This document shows positions 34,151-42,721 of a stretch of DNA of 56,588 nt, one piece after another. Each line of letters begins with the position of its first letter. Positions within the stretch are counted from its first letter, which is position 1. Both the position numbers and the translations under genes were made by a program. The notes below the pieces were generated by a model. It did not search any database and was not told the DNA's origin. It was given only the letters and a program-made list of their open reading frames with translations. Source of the stretch: an uncultured Lachnospiraceae bacterium (lineage in GTDB: Bacteria > Bacillota > Clostridia > Lachnospirales > Lachnospiraceae); the NCBI GenBank assembly GCA_910583835.1, contig CAJTYM010000001.1, positions 48,299 to 104,886 of the forward strand, read 5' to 3'.

Positions 34151-35456
34151 TAAGTTCGCCTTTCTCTTTCAAAAATTCCTCAATGGCAGGATGTAATCCA
34201 CACCATCTTTCTCCGTTATACTCTATCACAGCCATGCTCTTTAATAATTCCATTAGCTTCTCTTCATCTTCAATAGGCTTTTTGCTAGGGTCTTTATATA
34301 TTTCTTTTAATAAACCTAAATGCCCTTTACTCAATACTCTCTCATAACTACTTTTCAAACTGTTATAAGCCTTTTCAATATGAACCATTTCTATTATTTG
34401 CGCAGTAATATCCTGTGTTTTCGCTTCGAGTACAGCATTTTCTAACATTTCAAATATGTCCCTTAACGCCCCACCTGATTTCATTATAACCAAATCTAAG
34501 GCATCATTTGCAATTAAATTCAAATTTGCACGTTTTCCAATAATCTGCCGAATTGTCTCTACACCCTTCTCATATTTTCTCCCATCACGACCTTTAGTTT
34601 TAATCATACTAAGAAGTACATACGCGTCAAAGTCATCTTTAATAACATTAAACTGTGTTGAGTAAAATAAGAAAATAGGAAAAGTATAAATTGTATTAAT
34701 TTGCAATGAAGTTATTACTTTTCGATGCTTTATAAATAATTCTTCTGCCGCTCCAATATCCAACTTATCTAAATCCTCAATTATTAAAAGTAATTTCTTC
34801 CCTCTTTTTTCAAGTTTCTTATCTGCCTCTTCAATAATTTCATTTGTGTATTGAATTAACTGCCGTAGATTGGGTTCTATTTTTTTCCTAATAATATTCT
34901 TACTTTCACTTCCAATCTGAAATAACCCTTTTATCCGTGTTGTAATTGCTTTTATAAACGAAGCCTTTGCCTCTAAGTCTGCTTCTATAGACATTTTACT
35001 AACATCCAATATCTCGCATAATTGCTCATCATACCAATATGAAAAAATCTTATCAAATTTATCATCACTAATTCTAATCTTTTCATTATGAAGGGTTTCT
35101 ATAACATTATGCATTATCGTAAATATCATATCAGCATATGTCAAATCCATAATGTCCACTTCATCTCTGATTGAAAATCTAATCACTTGATATTCATTAG
35201 ATAATTCTTTTTCAACTTTAAAAAGTTCTGTTGATTTTCCTGAACCATTATGCCCCATAAATAACAATTTTATTGGGACAGGATTTGCGACTTTCAATCG
35301 GTAAATTATTTTAAAAGCAGCATTATCTCCTCTAGCCTCACTTGTATCAACATAAAACTCATCATAGTTCTTTTCTCCCAATGGAAATGGCTTAAATACC
35401 TTTAACATATCTTCCATGTTTTCTGCACGTCTCATTTTATACTCTACCTTTCTCAT
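34134..35456 (-). CDS. P-loop ATPase (AAA/KAP-like)
   Basis: A 440-aa ATPase with Walker A MGHNGSGKST near residue 70 and Walker B LLLIIEDLDKLD near 225. A sensor-like region (YTFPIFLFYSTQFNV) and a C-terminal winged-helix-like tail (LLKSMAVIEYNGERWCGLHP) follow, the layout of Orc/Cdc6-like and KAP/STAND-adjacent ATPases. AAGGAGG nine bases before the ATG supports the start at 35456. Together with the downstream 376-aa protein it forms a two-gene module in the cargo zone. The substrate is unknown. Confidence 0.8.
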   Translation of the reverse strand: MRKVEYKMRRAENMEDMLKVFKPFPLGEKNYDEFYVDTSEARGDNAAFKIIYRLKVANPVPIKLLFMGHNGSGKSTELFKVEKELSNEYQVIRFSIRDEVDIMDLTYADMIFTIMHNVIETLHNEKIRISDDKFDKIFSYWYDEQLCEILDVSKMSIEADLEAKASFIKAITTRIKGLFQIGSESKNIIRKKIEPNLRQLIQYTNEIIEEADKKLEKRGKKLLLIIEDLDKLDIGAAEELFIKHRKVITSLQINTIYTFPIFLFYSTQFNVIKDDFDAYVLLSMIKTKGRDGRKYEKGVETIRQIIGKRANLNLIANDALDLVIMKSGGALRDIFEMLENAVLEAKTQDITAQIIEMVHIEKAYNSLKSSYERVLSKGHLGLLKEIYKDPSKKPIEDEEKLMELLKSMAVIEYNGERWCGLHPAIEEFLKEKGELNAGTE

Positions 35457-35859
35457 ATGTTAATACCTCCTTAATTTATTACAATATATTTATATCTTGT
35501 GTATATGTAATAAATAAGTGGCAAAATAACTACTTATTCACTCTTTTTCGCAAATACAGACAACCTCGATAATCTGCTTATTTTATAACACTTGTCATAT
35601 ATCTAAACTATATAGTAACCGAGGAAAATTATATATATATAATATGTAATTGTTCATATATATATTAGCACATTTTCACCCCATATTCAATGATACCCAA
35701 AAACATTTAATCAACATTTGACCATAACTATGCGAAAAAATACAGTATTACTATGTTCAAACAGAATACTAACGAAGAAGTATGCTATTCATAGCAAATG
35801 AGGCAATACCTTGTTTTAATACTGTGAAATCAAGGATGCAACACCGCCTCCTACCCCAT

Positions 35860-36360
35860 TGTATCCTTACAATTTCTGGTTTTGTTGTATTCTTGTGTCT
35901 CTGTCGGAATATCTTCTGCATCCTTGAGCCATTCCTTCGTCGCTGTTTTCAGCTCCATACTGTTCAGAAAATAAAAGTGCAGAAGCCCACCACCGTGGAC
36001 TTCCACACTCCCCAAGACTATATTCACTATTTCCAGACAAACTGTGCCAAGTAGCGGCTACATGGCTAGTTCCATCATCCACACCGCCCGCCATTTCTCC
36101 AAGGCATTTCTCTCTGCTCTCTATTTTTCCCATGCAGGCGGGATATCATTCTTACTGTTCTCTACGATACCGTTCCATGCCATCAGAAAGGCTTTCTCCA
36201 AATCCTTCTCGTAGAGGTTGGCATTCTCACAGCCCACCACGCCTTTCTGCTAGTAGCGTTTTGCCACACTGCCATACCCTAACTTTCCTGTCGTTGCGTG
36301 TCCATGTCCACCACCAGTACACCGTTCCACATTTTGCGCACACCACCTTACAGGTAAAAG
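35860..36360 (-). pseudogene. Large serine recombinase remnant (zinc-ribbon and C-terminus)
   Basis: Translating the minus strand in pieces gives FTCKVVCAKCGTVYW, then RKVRVWQCGK, then after a frameshift GCENANLYEKDLEKAFLMAW, and later VEVHGGGLLHFYFLNSMELK. The order CxxC ... WQC ... GC is the recombinase zinc beta-ribbon, and the last piece resembles the strand-rich C-terminus of large serine recombinases. Stops and frameshifts make it non-functional. The catalytic domain is missing. The adjacent gap 35461-35860 is AT-rich with no gene seen. Confidence 0.65.
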
Positions 36361-36424
36361 CTGCACGTCTAACTACTGATTCCTTACAGGTTCAAAACAT
36401 AACTGCCATCAGTAAAGGTATTTA

Positions 36425-36617
36425 TCAAAATCCATCATTTCTTTTTAAACAGGTAATGACACTTGCCTGTATATATTCCGCATTGATGAACAGGCTTTTT
36501 CCTCTGGCTTCCTGGCGTCCATTCTTTTCCTTATAATCGTATGTAAAAATAGGAAGCACTGTTGGTAAGATGCTCGGACTAGATGCATGGCACCTAGTCT
36601 CTACAACGATACGAAAG
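36425..36617 (-). repeat. Boundary repeat copy 3
   Basis: Minus-strand open segment containing SPSILPTVLPIFTYDYKEKN and ending VITCLKRNDGF before TGA. It is directly upstream, on the same strand, of the serine recombinase relic. It shares its post-stop extension with copy 2. The following 36620-37060 gap shows only degraded sequence. Confidence 0.7.
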
Positions 36618-37060
36618 TTTCTAAAAAAATTACTAAGAAATTACAAACAAAAAGATTTCTCCACCCATGGCATCACGTTAGATGTCCCAATCAAAGCAAT
36701 TGGGGGAAGTCCTCTTCCGAACCCACTATAACACCAGAAACACTAAGACAGCAAAGGAAACAAATCCCTAAAAATTCAGAATCCTTTATTATCATAATAT
36801 ACTTTTTTACCGCCCTGTTGCTTTTTCTGCCATAACATATTTTTAGCGAGAGAAAAAGGGGAATGGACAGAAAAACCAATATATTTTAACAGAAAAATAC
36901 CCCTTGAAGATGCCGTAACTATAAGCATTTTCGTGAGGTTTTTTATTTGCACATTTATTGCACTTATCCGCTATCCATCAATGTAGATTCATACTTCCAT
37001 GTGTTTTTAGGTTTTTTATCCTCATCAGTTCAAAGAACACTTATCCAAAACAGAGTATGA

Positions 37061-37388
37061 ACATCAATACCCTTAATTGGTTTTCTTTTTTCTTACTAGA
37101 ATAACTTCTCCGAAGACCTGTTTTCAAACATGTGTCAATACCCTTCTTTGGACCTCTTTCTTTTCTACACGAAAATAACAATCCACTTTGTGAACCTACT
37201 CTTATGCGTCAATGCTTTTCTTCGAACTTACTCTATTTCTACATAACGGAGAGAAGACATTAGTTTGAAATGGATGTTTGTGTCAATGCCCTTCTCCAGG
37301 CTTACTCCTTTTCTACGTTTATGTTGGAAAAGTTAAGAGGACAGTAAATGTGTGTCAATGCCCTTAAGTGGGCTTCTTCCATTTCTAT
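37061..37388. CRISPR. Decayed orphan CRISPR array (5 repeats, 4 spacers)
   Basis: Five related 36-37 nt units start at 37061, 37132, 37206, 37280 and 37352, separated by unrelated spacers of 35-37 nt. The best repeats begin GTGTCAATGCCC and end TTTCTAC, with a variable centre (for example TTAAGTGGGCTTCTTCC). Repeats differ at many positions, unlike an active array. No cas gene is in the window. Direction is not certain. Confidence 0.75.
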
Positions 37389-37601
37389 GGTCACTCTCTG
37401 AAATCATTATTATTTCGAAAACAGGATAATAATAATTTCGATACCAGTTTGAGTAGGCACAAAAGACAGTAATAACAGGGGACAGAGTTTACTGCAAATT
37501 TCTCCTTTAAAAATTCTTTTCCCTTATTCCTGTCCATTCATCGGTGTATCTGGCGTTCAGTTTTAAGATTGACAGTGGTGATGCTCTGAAGAAAAAAAGT
37601 T

Positions 37602-37629
37602 ACAGCCGCGAGTGGTTTCCCGCGGCTGT
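37602..37629 (-). terminator. Intrinsic terminator of the ImmA/IrrE operon
   Basis: ACAGCCGCG and CGCGGCTGT form a 9-bp stem; on the minus strand AACTTTTTTTC follows. It lies 75 bp past the stop of the two-TM protein gene. Confidence 0.8.
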
Positions 37630-37704
37630 TGTAGCATTACTGTATTTCCCCTTTAATTTTGTACATTTATGTACTATTTGTGTGTTGGCATAAGGCATAG
37701 TATT

Positions 37705-38397
37705 TTATCCTTGGCTGTCTAGCATGTCCCATGCTTTTTTGTCTATTTGTTCCATCAATAATTTGTCATCAGAATCATTTTGATTGATACTAGTGTTATC
37801 TTTACCATCTGAATTTTCTATAGAATTTTCTATGATTCGTCTGCCATTTAAGTCATGGTCCTGCGTATGTAAGATGATTTTTGTTATCTTTTTTTCTTCT
37901 TTTGAATTAAATAAATATTTCGTGATTATCAGTGGTATTGATATCATTACTGATGATAAACTTACAAGACAGGATATTGCTGTTGTCAGCCCTACAACCC
38001 AATTGTCACCTGACAGTTCTATTTTGTCCACTAGCTTAAGCACTATTATCCCAAAGTAAAAGATTGATGCTATTATTATCCAAAAATAAATCCATTTATG
38101 AATTTCTTTTACTATGTTCCTTATTTGTGTTATATTTACAAAATGTTTTAGCAGCTTAGTGTACGAATCGTCCCTATCAGATATGTTTTTCTTGGATGCC
38201 ACTTTAAAACTTTCCTGGGTGCTGATATCACGCCTTTCCTCTTTGCTTAAGAGCTGTTCTGCCATTTCCACGCTTGCCATTTCTATGTTTGCCATTGTTT
38301 CTGCTAACTGCTCTATTGCCCCTCTTGATTGTCCTGCTACTTCTGCTGTTTGTTGTATTGTATTCAGAATTTGTTGGCTGTCGTTTCTGCTAGCCAT
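37705..38397 (-). CDS. Two-TM membrane protein, partner of ImmA/IrrE
   Basis: A 230-aa protein. Residues 1-95 are helical and charged, possibly coiled-coil (AIEQLAETMANIEMASVEMA). Two membrane helices follow near 103-125 (IYFWIIIASIFYFGIIVL) and 133-160 (GLTTAISCLVSLSSVMISIP), then a polar Asn/Asp-rich tail. It begins inside the last 34 bp of the peptidase gene in another frame, so it is probably translated by coupling. A membrane protein next to an ImmA-type peptidase could be its substrate or effector; that is inference. Confidence 0.7.
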   Translation of the reverse strand: MASRNDSQQILNTIQQTAEVAGQSRGAIEQLAETMANIEMASVEMAEQLLSKEERRDISTQESFKVASKKNISDRDDSYTKLLKHFVNITQIRNIVKEIHKWIYFWIIIASIFYFGIIVLKLVDKIELSGDNWVVGLTTAISCLVSLSSVMISIPLIITKYLFNSKEEKKITKIILHTQDHDLNGRRIIENSIENSDGKDNTSINQNDSDDKLLMEQIDKKAWDMLDSQG

Positions 38398-39104
38398 GTC
38401 GTATTTTCCATTTCGTTTATATCTTTTATTCGTTTTGCAACTTTATTTTTGGTTGTCTTGAATGATTTTGACAAAATGGAAATCCTTTCGTCTTCTTTCA
38501 TAGAAGGAGCAATGTTATCTATGGCTTTGACATAAATACTAAAGATTTTAAGTGGCATTAAGATTGCCCTTGCAAAATAATCCGCTTCTAATTCTATCGG
38601 GTCTGTTCTGTGGGCTGTATCCCTGTGCGCATACATGGGAATTCCTTCTTTTTTATGTAATACATAGTGGCCATACTCATGTGCAGTTATAAATCGGCTT
38701 TTTTTAAAGATTACATCCTCATCATTGTCTGGATTATCAAAGTCTGCATTTACAGCAATCAGTTTGTCTTTGCCAGTGTCGAGGACAGTTTTGCCATCTT
38801 TTACGATAAGTATGCCTGTTGTATCTTTGTCCATGTGAACGGACTGTACGGCAAAACCATGATTTCTCACAAGTGTAACAATGTCAATCGTTGGGTTGTG
38901 CCTTTTTAGGTTGGTTGTGAAACCATTTTCTTTTAATATTTCCGACACTTTTTCTTCTATTTCACATTTTTTTTCAGTTGAAACATCTTTTATATCTGTA
39001 TCTGAACCTAACTTGTCTGTATTTTTAAACATTTTCCCGAATGCTTTTCCTTTCCTCCCTCTGTATCTCTCGAAACATATTATTGTTTCTTTTTGTTCCC
39101 CCAT
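38364..39104 (-). CDS. ImmA/IrrE-family metallopeptidase
   Basis: A 246-aa protein with the zinc-binding motif ITAHEYGHYVLHKK (HExxH) near residue 155 and the downstream third ligand in ELEADYFARAILMP, both diagnostic for ImmA/IrrE (M78-type) peptidases. The N-terminal 75 residues are basic and unassigned. Start 39104 follows AAGGGAGTTATTTAT. ImmA-type enzymes cleave repressor-like proteins and trigger induction or stress responses; the usual XRE-type target gene is not next to this one. Two direct GTTTCTTAAC copies lie about 100 bp upstream. Confidence 0.85.
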   Translation of the reverse strand: MGEQKETIICFERYRGRKGKAFGKMFKNTDKLGSDTDIKDVSTEKKCEIEEKVSEILKENGFTTNLKRHNPTIDIVTLVRNHGFAVQSVHMDKDTTGILIVKDGKTVLDTGKDKLIAVNADFDNPDNDEDVIFKKSRFITAHEYGHYVLHKKEGIPMYAHRDTAHRTDPIELEADYFARAILMPLKIFSIYVKAIDNIAPSMKEDERISILSKSFKTTKNKVAKRIKDINEMENTTWLAETTANKF

Positions 39105-39681
39105 ATAAATAACTCCCTTCATAGTATATTATATCATAAAAGTTATGCCATAATAAATGCGAATTTTGTCATTTTAGGGGTGGTATGCGTTAGTGACGGT
39201 TTCTTAACAGTTTCTTAACGTATTTTGCGATTATCTTTCGTCGAATTTGGTCGTTTTTTTTCATTATTCCCATAGTGTTATCCTCCTTATTCTTTTGCAA
39301 ATATTTAACGTTTCAGCTCTGATTCTCTGAATCCTTTTACAAGTAGCCTAGAATCATTCAGCTTTGAAAAGTACTGCTATTTTTATTATATATAAAAGTC
39401 AGAAATATGTAAATTATTCCAAATGTAAATTTTTGGCAACTTTTATAGTGCTGTTTTTGTTAAAAATGTCTATAAATGGGTGATTATATTCATTTTTATC
39501 AATTTTTGTCAACTGATATATACCACAGAATGTGTATCAGTTATTTGAGTGGAAAGATTGAGAGCTGTTGTCGGAGCTTGCAACGTAACTTTAAAGCAAA
39601 TATTATTAAAATCTCTCACTTCCTAAAACTTTCCTTTTGTGATATGATATACGAATCATGCGAAAAGAGAGTAAAAATATG

Positions 39682-39900
39682 GGTTTAAAAATGATAAGTC
39701 ACAATTCAGAAGAACACCCAGGCTATAGAGCTGGTAGTGGAACAATTGACACTTACGTATATGAATGTCCTTGCAGAAACGGGAGAATTGTAAGAACAAC
39801 AGACAACATACCGGGATTTAGGGACAGTGACATAGTCATTGAATTCGATAAGTGTAGAGAAAAATACGGAAATATATCAAGTCTTTCAGAATTGGAATAA
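39682..39900 (+). CDS. Small conserved-looking protein, 72 aa
   Basis: Contains HPGYRAGSGTIDTYVYECPC followed by DNIPGFRDSDIVIEFDKC, resembling small Firmicute proteins with a CxC...C metal-ribbon-like core ('GSGTIDTYxYECPCG'). The second Cys of the last pair seems replaced (EFDKC). An alternative start lies at 39658; GAGAG before 39682 is a modest ribosome binding site. Function unknown. It lies between the ImmA promoter region and a strong hairpin. The 39105-39657 gap otherwise shows only AT-rich, probably regulatory sequence. Confidence 0.6.
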   Translation, partial: GLKMISHNSEEHPGYRAGSGTIDTYVYECPCRNGRIVRTTDNIPGFRDSDIVIEFDKCREKYGNISSLSELE

Positions 39901-39908
39901 ATAAATTT

Positions 39909-39929
39909 AGCGTTGGATTCTCCAACGCT
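39909..39929. terminator. Perfect hairpin after the 72-aa gene
   Basis: AGCGTTGGA-TTC-TCCAACGCT, 9-bp stem, 8 bp after the stop codon. T-rich sequence lies on the minus-strand side only, so it may terminate both directions weakly. Confidence 0.6.
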
Positions 39930-39936
39930 ACAGACT

Positions 39937-39973
39937 GTAGACAATCATCCTATCTTCAAGAATGATTGTCTAC
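39937..39973 (-). terminator. Strong hairpin beside boundary repeat copy 4
   Basis: GTAGACAATCAT and ATGATTGTCTAC form a 12-bp perfect stem. The inner part corresponds to the CATCCT...AGGATG hairpin of copies 1 and 2. No T-run follows. Confidence 0.6.
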
Positions 39974-40009
39974 TAATTCACAATAAGCAACATTTAACAA
40001 AAACAGTTT

Positions 40010-40169
40010 TCAAAATCCATCATTTCTTTTTAAACAGGTAATGACACTTGCCTGTATATATTCTGCATTGATGAACAAACACTTTCCCCTAGCTTCCTGT
40101 CGCTCATTCTTTGCCTTATAATCATATGTAAAGATGGGAAGTACTGTTGGTAAGATGCTCGGACTAGAT
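40010..40169 (-). repeat. Boundary repeat copy 4 at the cpaF junction
   Basis: Minus-strand open segment SPSILPTVLPIFTYDYKAKN...VITCLKRNDGF then TGA. Unlike copies 1-3 it stops matching after CATCTAGTCCGAGC, where cpaF sequence begins. Read in the cpaF frame it gives an unrelated 45-residue tail ending at 40030. Confidence 0.75.
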
Positions 40170-41061
40170 GGCCGGTATTCATCGCCTGCAGCATATCCAG
40201 ACATTCGGCACCGCGGATTTCCCCTACAATAATGCGGTCCGGGCGCATACGCAGCGCTGTGCGGATCAAATCCCGGATAGTGACGGAAAGCTTGCCGTCT
40301 GTCCTGCCGCTGCGCGTCTCCATACGCACCAGGTTTGCAATGCCCTGAATCTGCAGCTCTGCCGAATCCTCTATGGTAATTACTCGTTCTGTCTTAGGGA
40401 TAAATTCTGATAATGCATTGAGAAATGTTGTCTTCCCGGAACCTGTTCCCCCGGAAATAAAAATATTGTATCCTGCTCTCACCAGAAGATTCAAAAATTC
40501 TGCACATTCCTGGCTGATGGAGTATCCTTCTATCATCTGCTCCATCAAGATTGGATGTTTGGGAAACTTGCGGATGGAGACCACCGGTCCTTCCAATGCC
40601 ACCGGCGGCAGCACTACATTCACTCGGGAACCATCGGAAAGCCTGGTATCTGCGATAGGTTCCGACTCGTTAATTACCCGGTTATGGCTGCCCACCATCT
40701 GCTGAATGATATCCTCCAGCTTCTCCCTGGAAGAAAAAGATTTGTCCCAGGCATGGAGTTCTCCCTGCCTCTCATAAAAGATATGCTCCGCGCCATTGAC
40801 CATGATTTCGGTAATATCATCCTCACTCAGCAATTCCTGCAGCACATCCAGCTTCCTTAGGGAATGGAATACCTGCAGCCGCAGTTCTTTCCGCCAGTTG
40901 AGGGGAATCACCCGCTCCTTCGCTTGGCGGCAGATTTCTTCATCAATGACAGCCAAGAGCTCTTGCTCCTCATGTTCCCTGGTCATGTCCAGCCGCGCCA
41001 ATACGTTTTTCCTAATCTGTTCCACCCTGTACCCCCGCCAGCCTACGGCTGAAATCTCCAA
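40168..41061 (-). pseudogene. cpaF: cpaF/tadA-type pilus secretion ATPase, C-terminus lost
   Basis: 298 native residues remain: an N-terminal helical domain, Walker A FISGGTGSGKTTFLNAL, the Asp box ITIEDSAEL, the arginine-rich RMRPDRIIVGEIRG Walker B, and then AMNTGH where the family continues DGSLSTGHANS. At that point the frame enters boundary repeat copy 4 and adds 45 foreign residues up to a stop at 40030. The lost part holds the rest of the ATPase core, so the protein is almost certainly inactive. CpaF powers assembly of Tad/Flp pili. The start (TTG 41061, or GTG 41025) overlaps the TadZ-like gene. Confidence 0.85.
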
Positions 41062-42091
41062 TTGCTCCCCATAGCCACTGCTGGAGCTTTCCCTCCCCCG
41101 GACAATACCCTGTCTCTGCCGGGGGGAGCGACAGGTACATCAGCTTCTGCTGCAGATTCATATTCTCCTGCCGCTCTGCCATCTGCCGGAACTGCTGCAG
41201 CGGCGCCTTACATAACTCCCCTGGCTCTGAGACAATATAGGCTTTGCTGCAGAACTCCAATAATTGGAAAAAACCGGGAACCATCATGCCAAAATCCAGT
41301 AAAATCAGACGATAACCACTATGTTCTGCCAACAGTTTTATAAATTTAAGATAATCCTCTGCAGAAATCTCCCCCAGACAGCCGCCATCCTTTGCCGGAG
41401 GAATATAGTCAATCCCCTCCATCGTATACAGCGCGCTGCTGACACAATGGGCAATGTTGCCGCCATCGTTCAGGCACAGATACATTACATCCAGAAGGTC
41501 TTTTTCATATTCTTCGCCAAACCAGCCGCCAAATCCCGCGCATTCCTGCAGGTTGACATAGAGTACCTTTTCCTCCTGTGCCAATCCCTGTGCAAAGGTA
41601 AGCGCAAACGGCGTCTGCCAGATACTGTGGCACGGCGAGTAAATCCCTATTACCTCTCTTTCCCCGCCCACTTCGTTCAATGCCTCATCCTCCCACTGCC
41701 GGTATATTGAGAATATTTCCCTGAGAATCCGGGACGCTGGCTGGTATTTGTCTACAGCAGGAAGTTCACGGATATAATCAGGAATCTGCTCTTTGCCCTC
41801 CAATGCGCGCAGATACATCCATAAAATCTCGCCTTTCCCGCCTTGGGGCGATTCCTCCTGCGCACGTTTACGCTGCCCCACGAGTTCCTCACAGATTGCA
41901 TCATCGTCCAGAAATCCTGTTCCCAGAAGCACAATATCCGGCTTCCTGCTGCCGTAGTGTTCCCAGAAACATTCCGGCGAAGAGAAATACATGCTCTGCA
42001 GCTTCTCTCCTCTCTGCAGAGAAAACCACTCTCCCAGCCTCTCTCCATATGAGCCGTCCGTGTCACAGACAGCAATTAAGATCTTCTTCAA
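41012..42091 (-). CDS. TadZ/CpaE-like pilus localisation protein
   Basis: A 359-aa protein with an N-terminal receiver-like domain (KPDIVLLGTGFLDDD) and a C-terminal MinD/ParA-like domain typical of TadZ/CpaE, which positions Tad pili at a pole. The P-loop site reads SPCHSIWQTPFALTFAQGLA, so the usual GKT lysine is absent; degenerate P-loops are known in TadZ. The strand LILLDFGMMVPGF corresponds to the second ATP-site strand. The start is TTG 42091 with GGAGG seven bases upstream; it overlaps the prepilin peptidase stop by 4 bp. Confidence 0.75.
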   Translation of the reverse strand: MKKILIAVCDTDGSYGERLGEWFSLQRGEKLQSMYFSSPECFWEHYGSRKPDIVLLGTGFLDDDAICEELVGQRKRAQEESPQGGKGEILWMYLRALEGKEQIPDYIRELPAVDKYQPASRILREIFSIYRQWEDEALNEVGGEREVIGIYSPCHSIWQTPFALTFAQGLAQEEKVLYVNLQECAGFGGWFGEEYEKDLLDVMYLCLNDGGNIAHCVSSALYTMEGIDYIPPAKDGGCLGEISAEDYLKFIKLLAEHSGYRLILLDFGMMVPGFFQLLEFCSKAYIVSEPGELCKAPLQQFRQMAERQENMNLQQKLMYLSLPPAETGYCPGEGKLQQWLWGAIGDFSRRLAGVQGGTD

Positions 42092-42594
42092 TAAACCACC
42101 TCCATTGCGATTGCATAACCAATTAAAATTGAAATTGAAAAATGAATGACATGCTGTTTTCCATTAGAATCCTGCGGATATTTAAGCAATTTGCCGCTTG
42201 CCAGCACCTGCTCCATATAGGTTGTAAATATCCGTAAGCGTGAAATGAGATTCCGATGAAACAGAATCTTACCAAGCGACATGAGCGCCGCCACAAGAAA
42301 AGCTGCTGCTATTGTGATACCGAGCACTTTCATGCCCCAAATACCGCCAATCATAGAAAATAATTTGATATCACCTGCCCCCAGGGCACGTATCAGAAAC
42401 AATAGATAAAATAAGATAACCGGTATAGACACGTTTATCAGAAAAACGCTGATTCCTGCGACTCCCCAATCCAGGATTTGCAAGAAACATCCGAAACATA
42501 ATCCGCTAACAACCAGCCGGTTACTGATTTGAAAGCTCCTAAGGTCCATTGCCACCGCCAAGCTCAAAAGCGTCAGGCTAAGCAGCGCTTTCAC
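42088..42594 (-). CDS. Prepilin peptidase, CpaA/TadV type (A24)
   Basis: A 168-aa, multi-pass membrane protein. The catalytic motif GAGDIKLFSMIGG (GxGD) near residue 90 and the first Asp in the N-terminal block AVAMDLRSFQISN are the two aspartates of the A24 family. Such enzymes cut Flp prepilins. The start is probably GTG 42594, which lies directly at GGGGAGGTG; spacing is poor, so initiation may depend on that overlap. First gene of the remaining tad operon, with TadZ and CpaF downstream. Since cpaF is broken, it may now be without function. Confidence 0.8.
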   Translation of the reverse strand: MKALLSLTLLSLAVAMDLRSFQISNRLVVSGLCFGCFLQILDWGVAGISVFLINVSIPVILFYLLFLIRALGAGDIKLFSMIGGIWGMKVLGITIAAAFLVAALMSLGKILFHRNLISRLRIFTTYMEQVLASGKLLKYPQDSNGKQHVIHFSISILIGYAIAMEVVY

Positions 42595-42721
42595 CTCCCC
42601 AATCTATCACCTCTCTTATGGATAAATCTCCTGTTCGCGAATCAGTGATGTATTGGATTATAGAACATGCGCTTTGCATTGTAAAGTACCTTTGCCGATA
42701 TTTTTCATTTTTGTAAATAAC

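Larger units (their letters stand above)
1..40169. mobile_element. Accessory island: plasmid/ICE-like module plus cargo zone, right end in cpaF
   Basis: The right boundary is seen directly: the cpaF-type reading frame is colinear with its family up to the residues NTGH and then changes to unrelated sequence at about 40168. The left boundary is not in the window. Content to the left of the junction is typical of plasmids and conjugative elements (Rep_3 initiator, P4-type primase, SSB, PcfJ/PcfK, methylase-helicase), followed by AT-rich cargo with relics of transposases and a recombinase. No intact integrase, relaxase or type IV secretion gene is visible. Whether this is one element or several nested insertions cannot be decided from the sequence alone. 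Confidence 0.5.

Noticed and set aside
36587..36835. 82-codon plus-strand frame after boundary repeat copy 3
   Set aside because: No ribosome binding site, no recognisable domain, begins inside the repeat; probably degraded DNA.
36975..37030. Possible sixth CRISPR repeat (TCAATG near 36978)
   Set aside because: Spacing to the first accepted repeat is 86 bp instead of 71-74, and similarity beyond six bases is poor.
40010..40204. 64-codon minus-strand frame crossing the cpaF junction as a gene
   Set aside because: Its start lies within cpaF sequence and is an accident of the junction; the conserved part belongs to boundary repeat copy 4.
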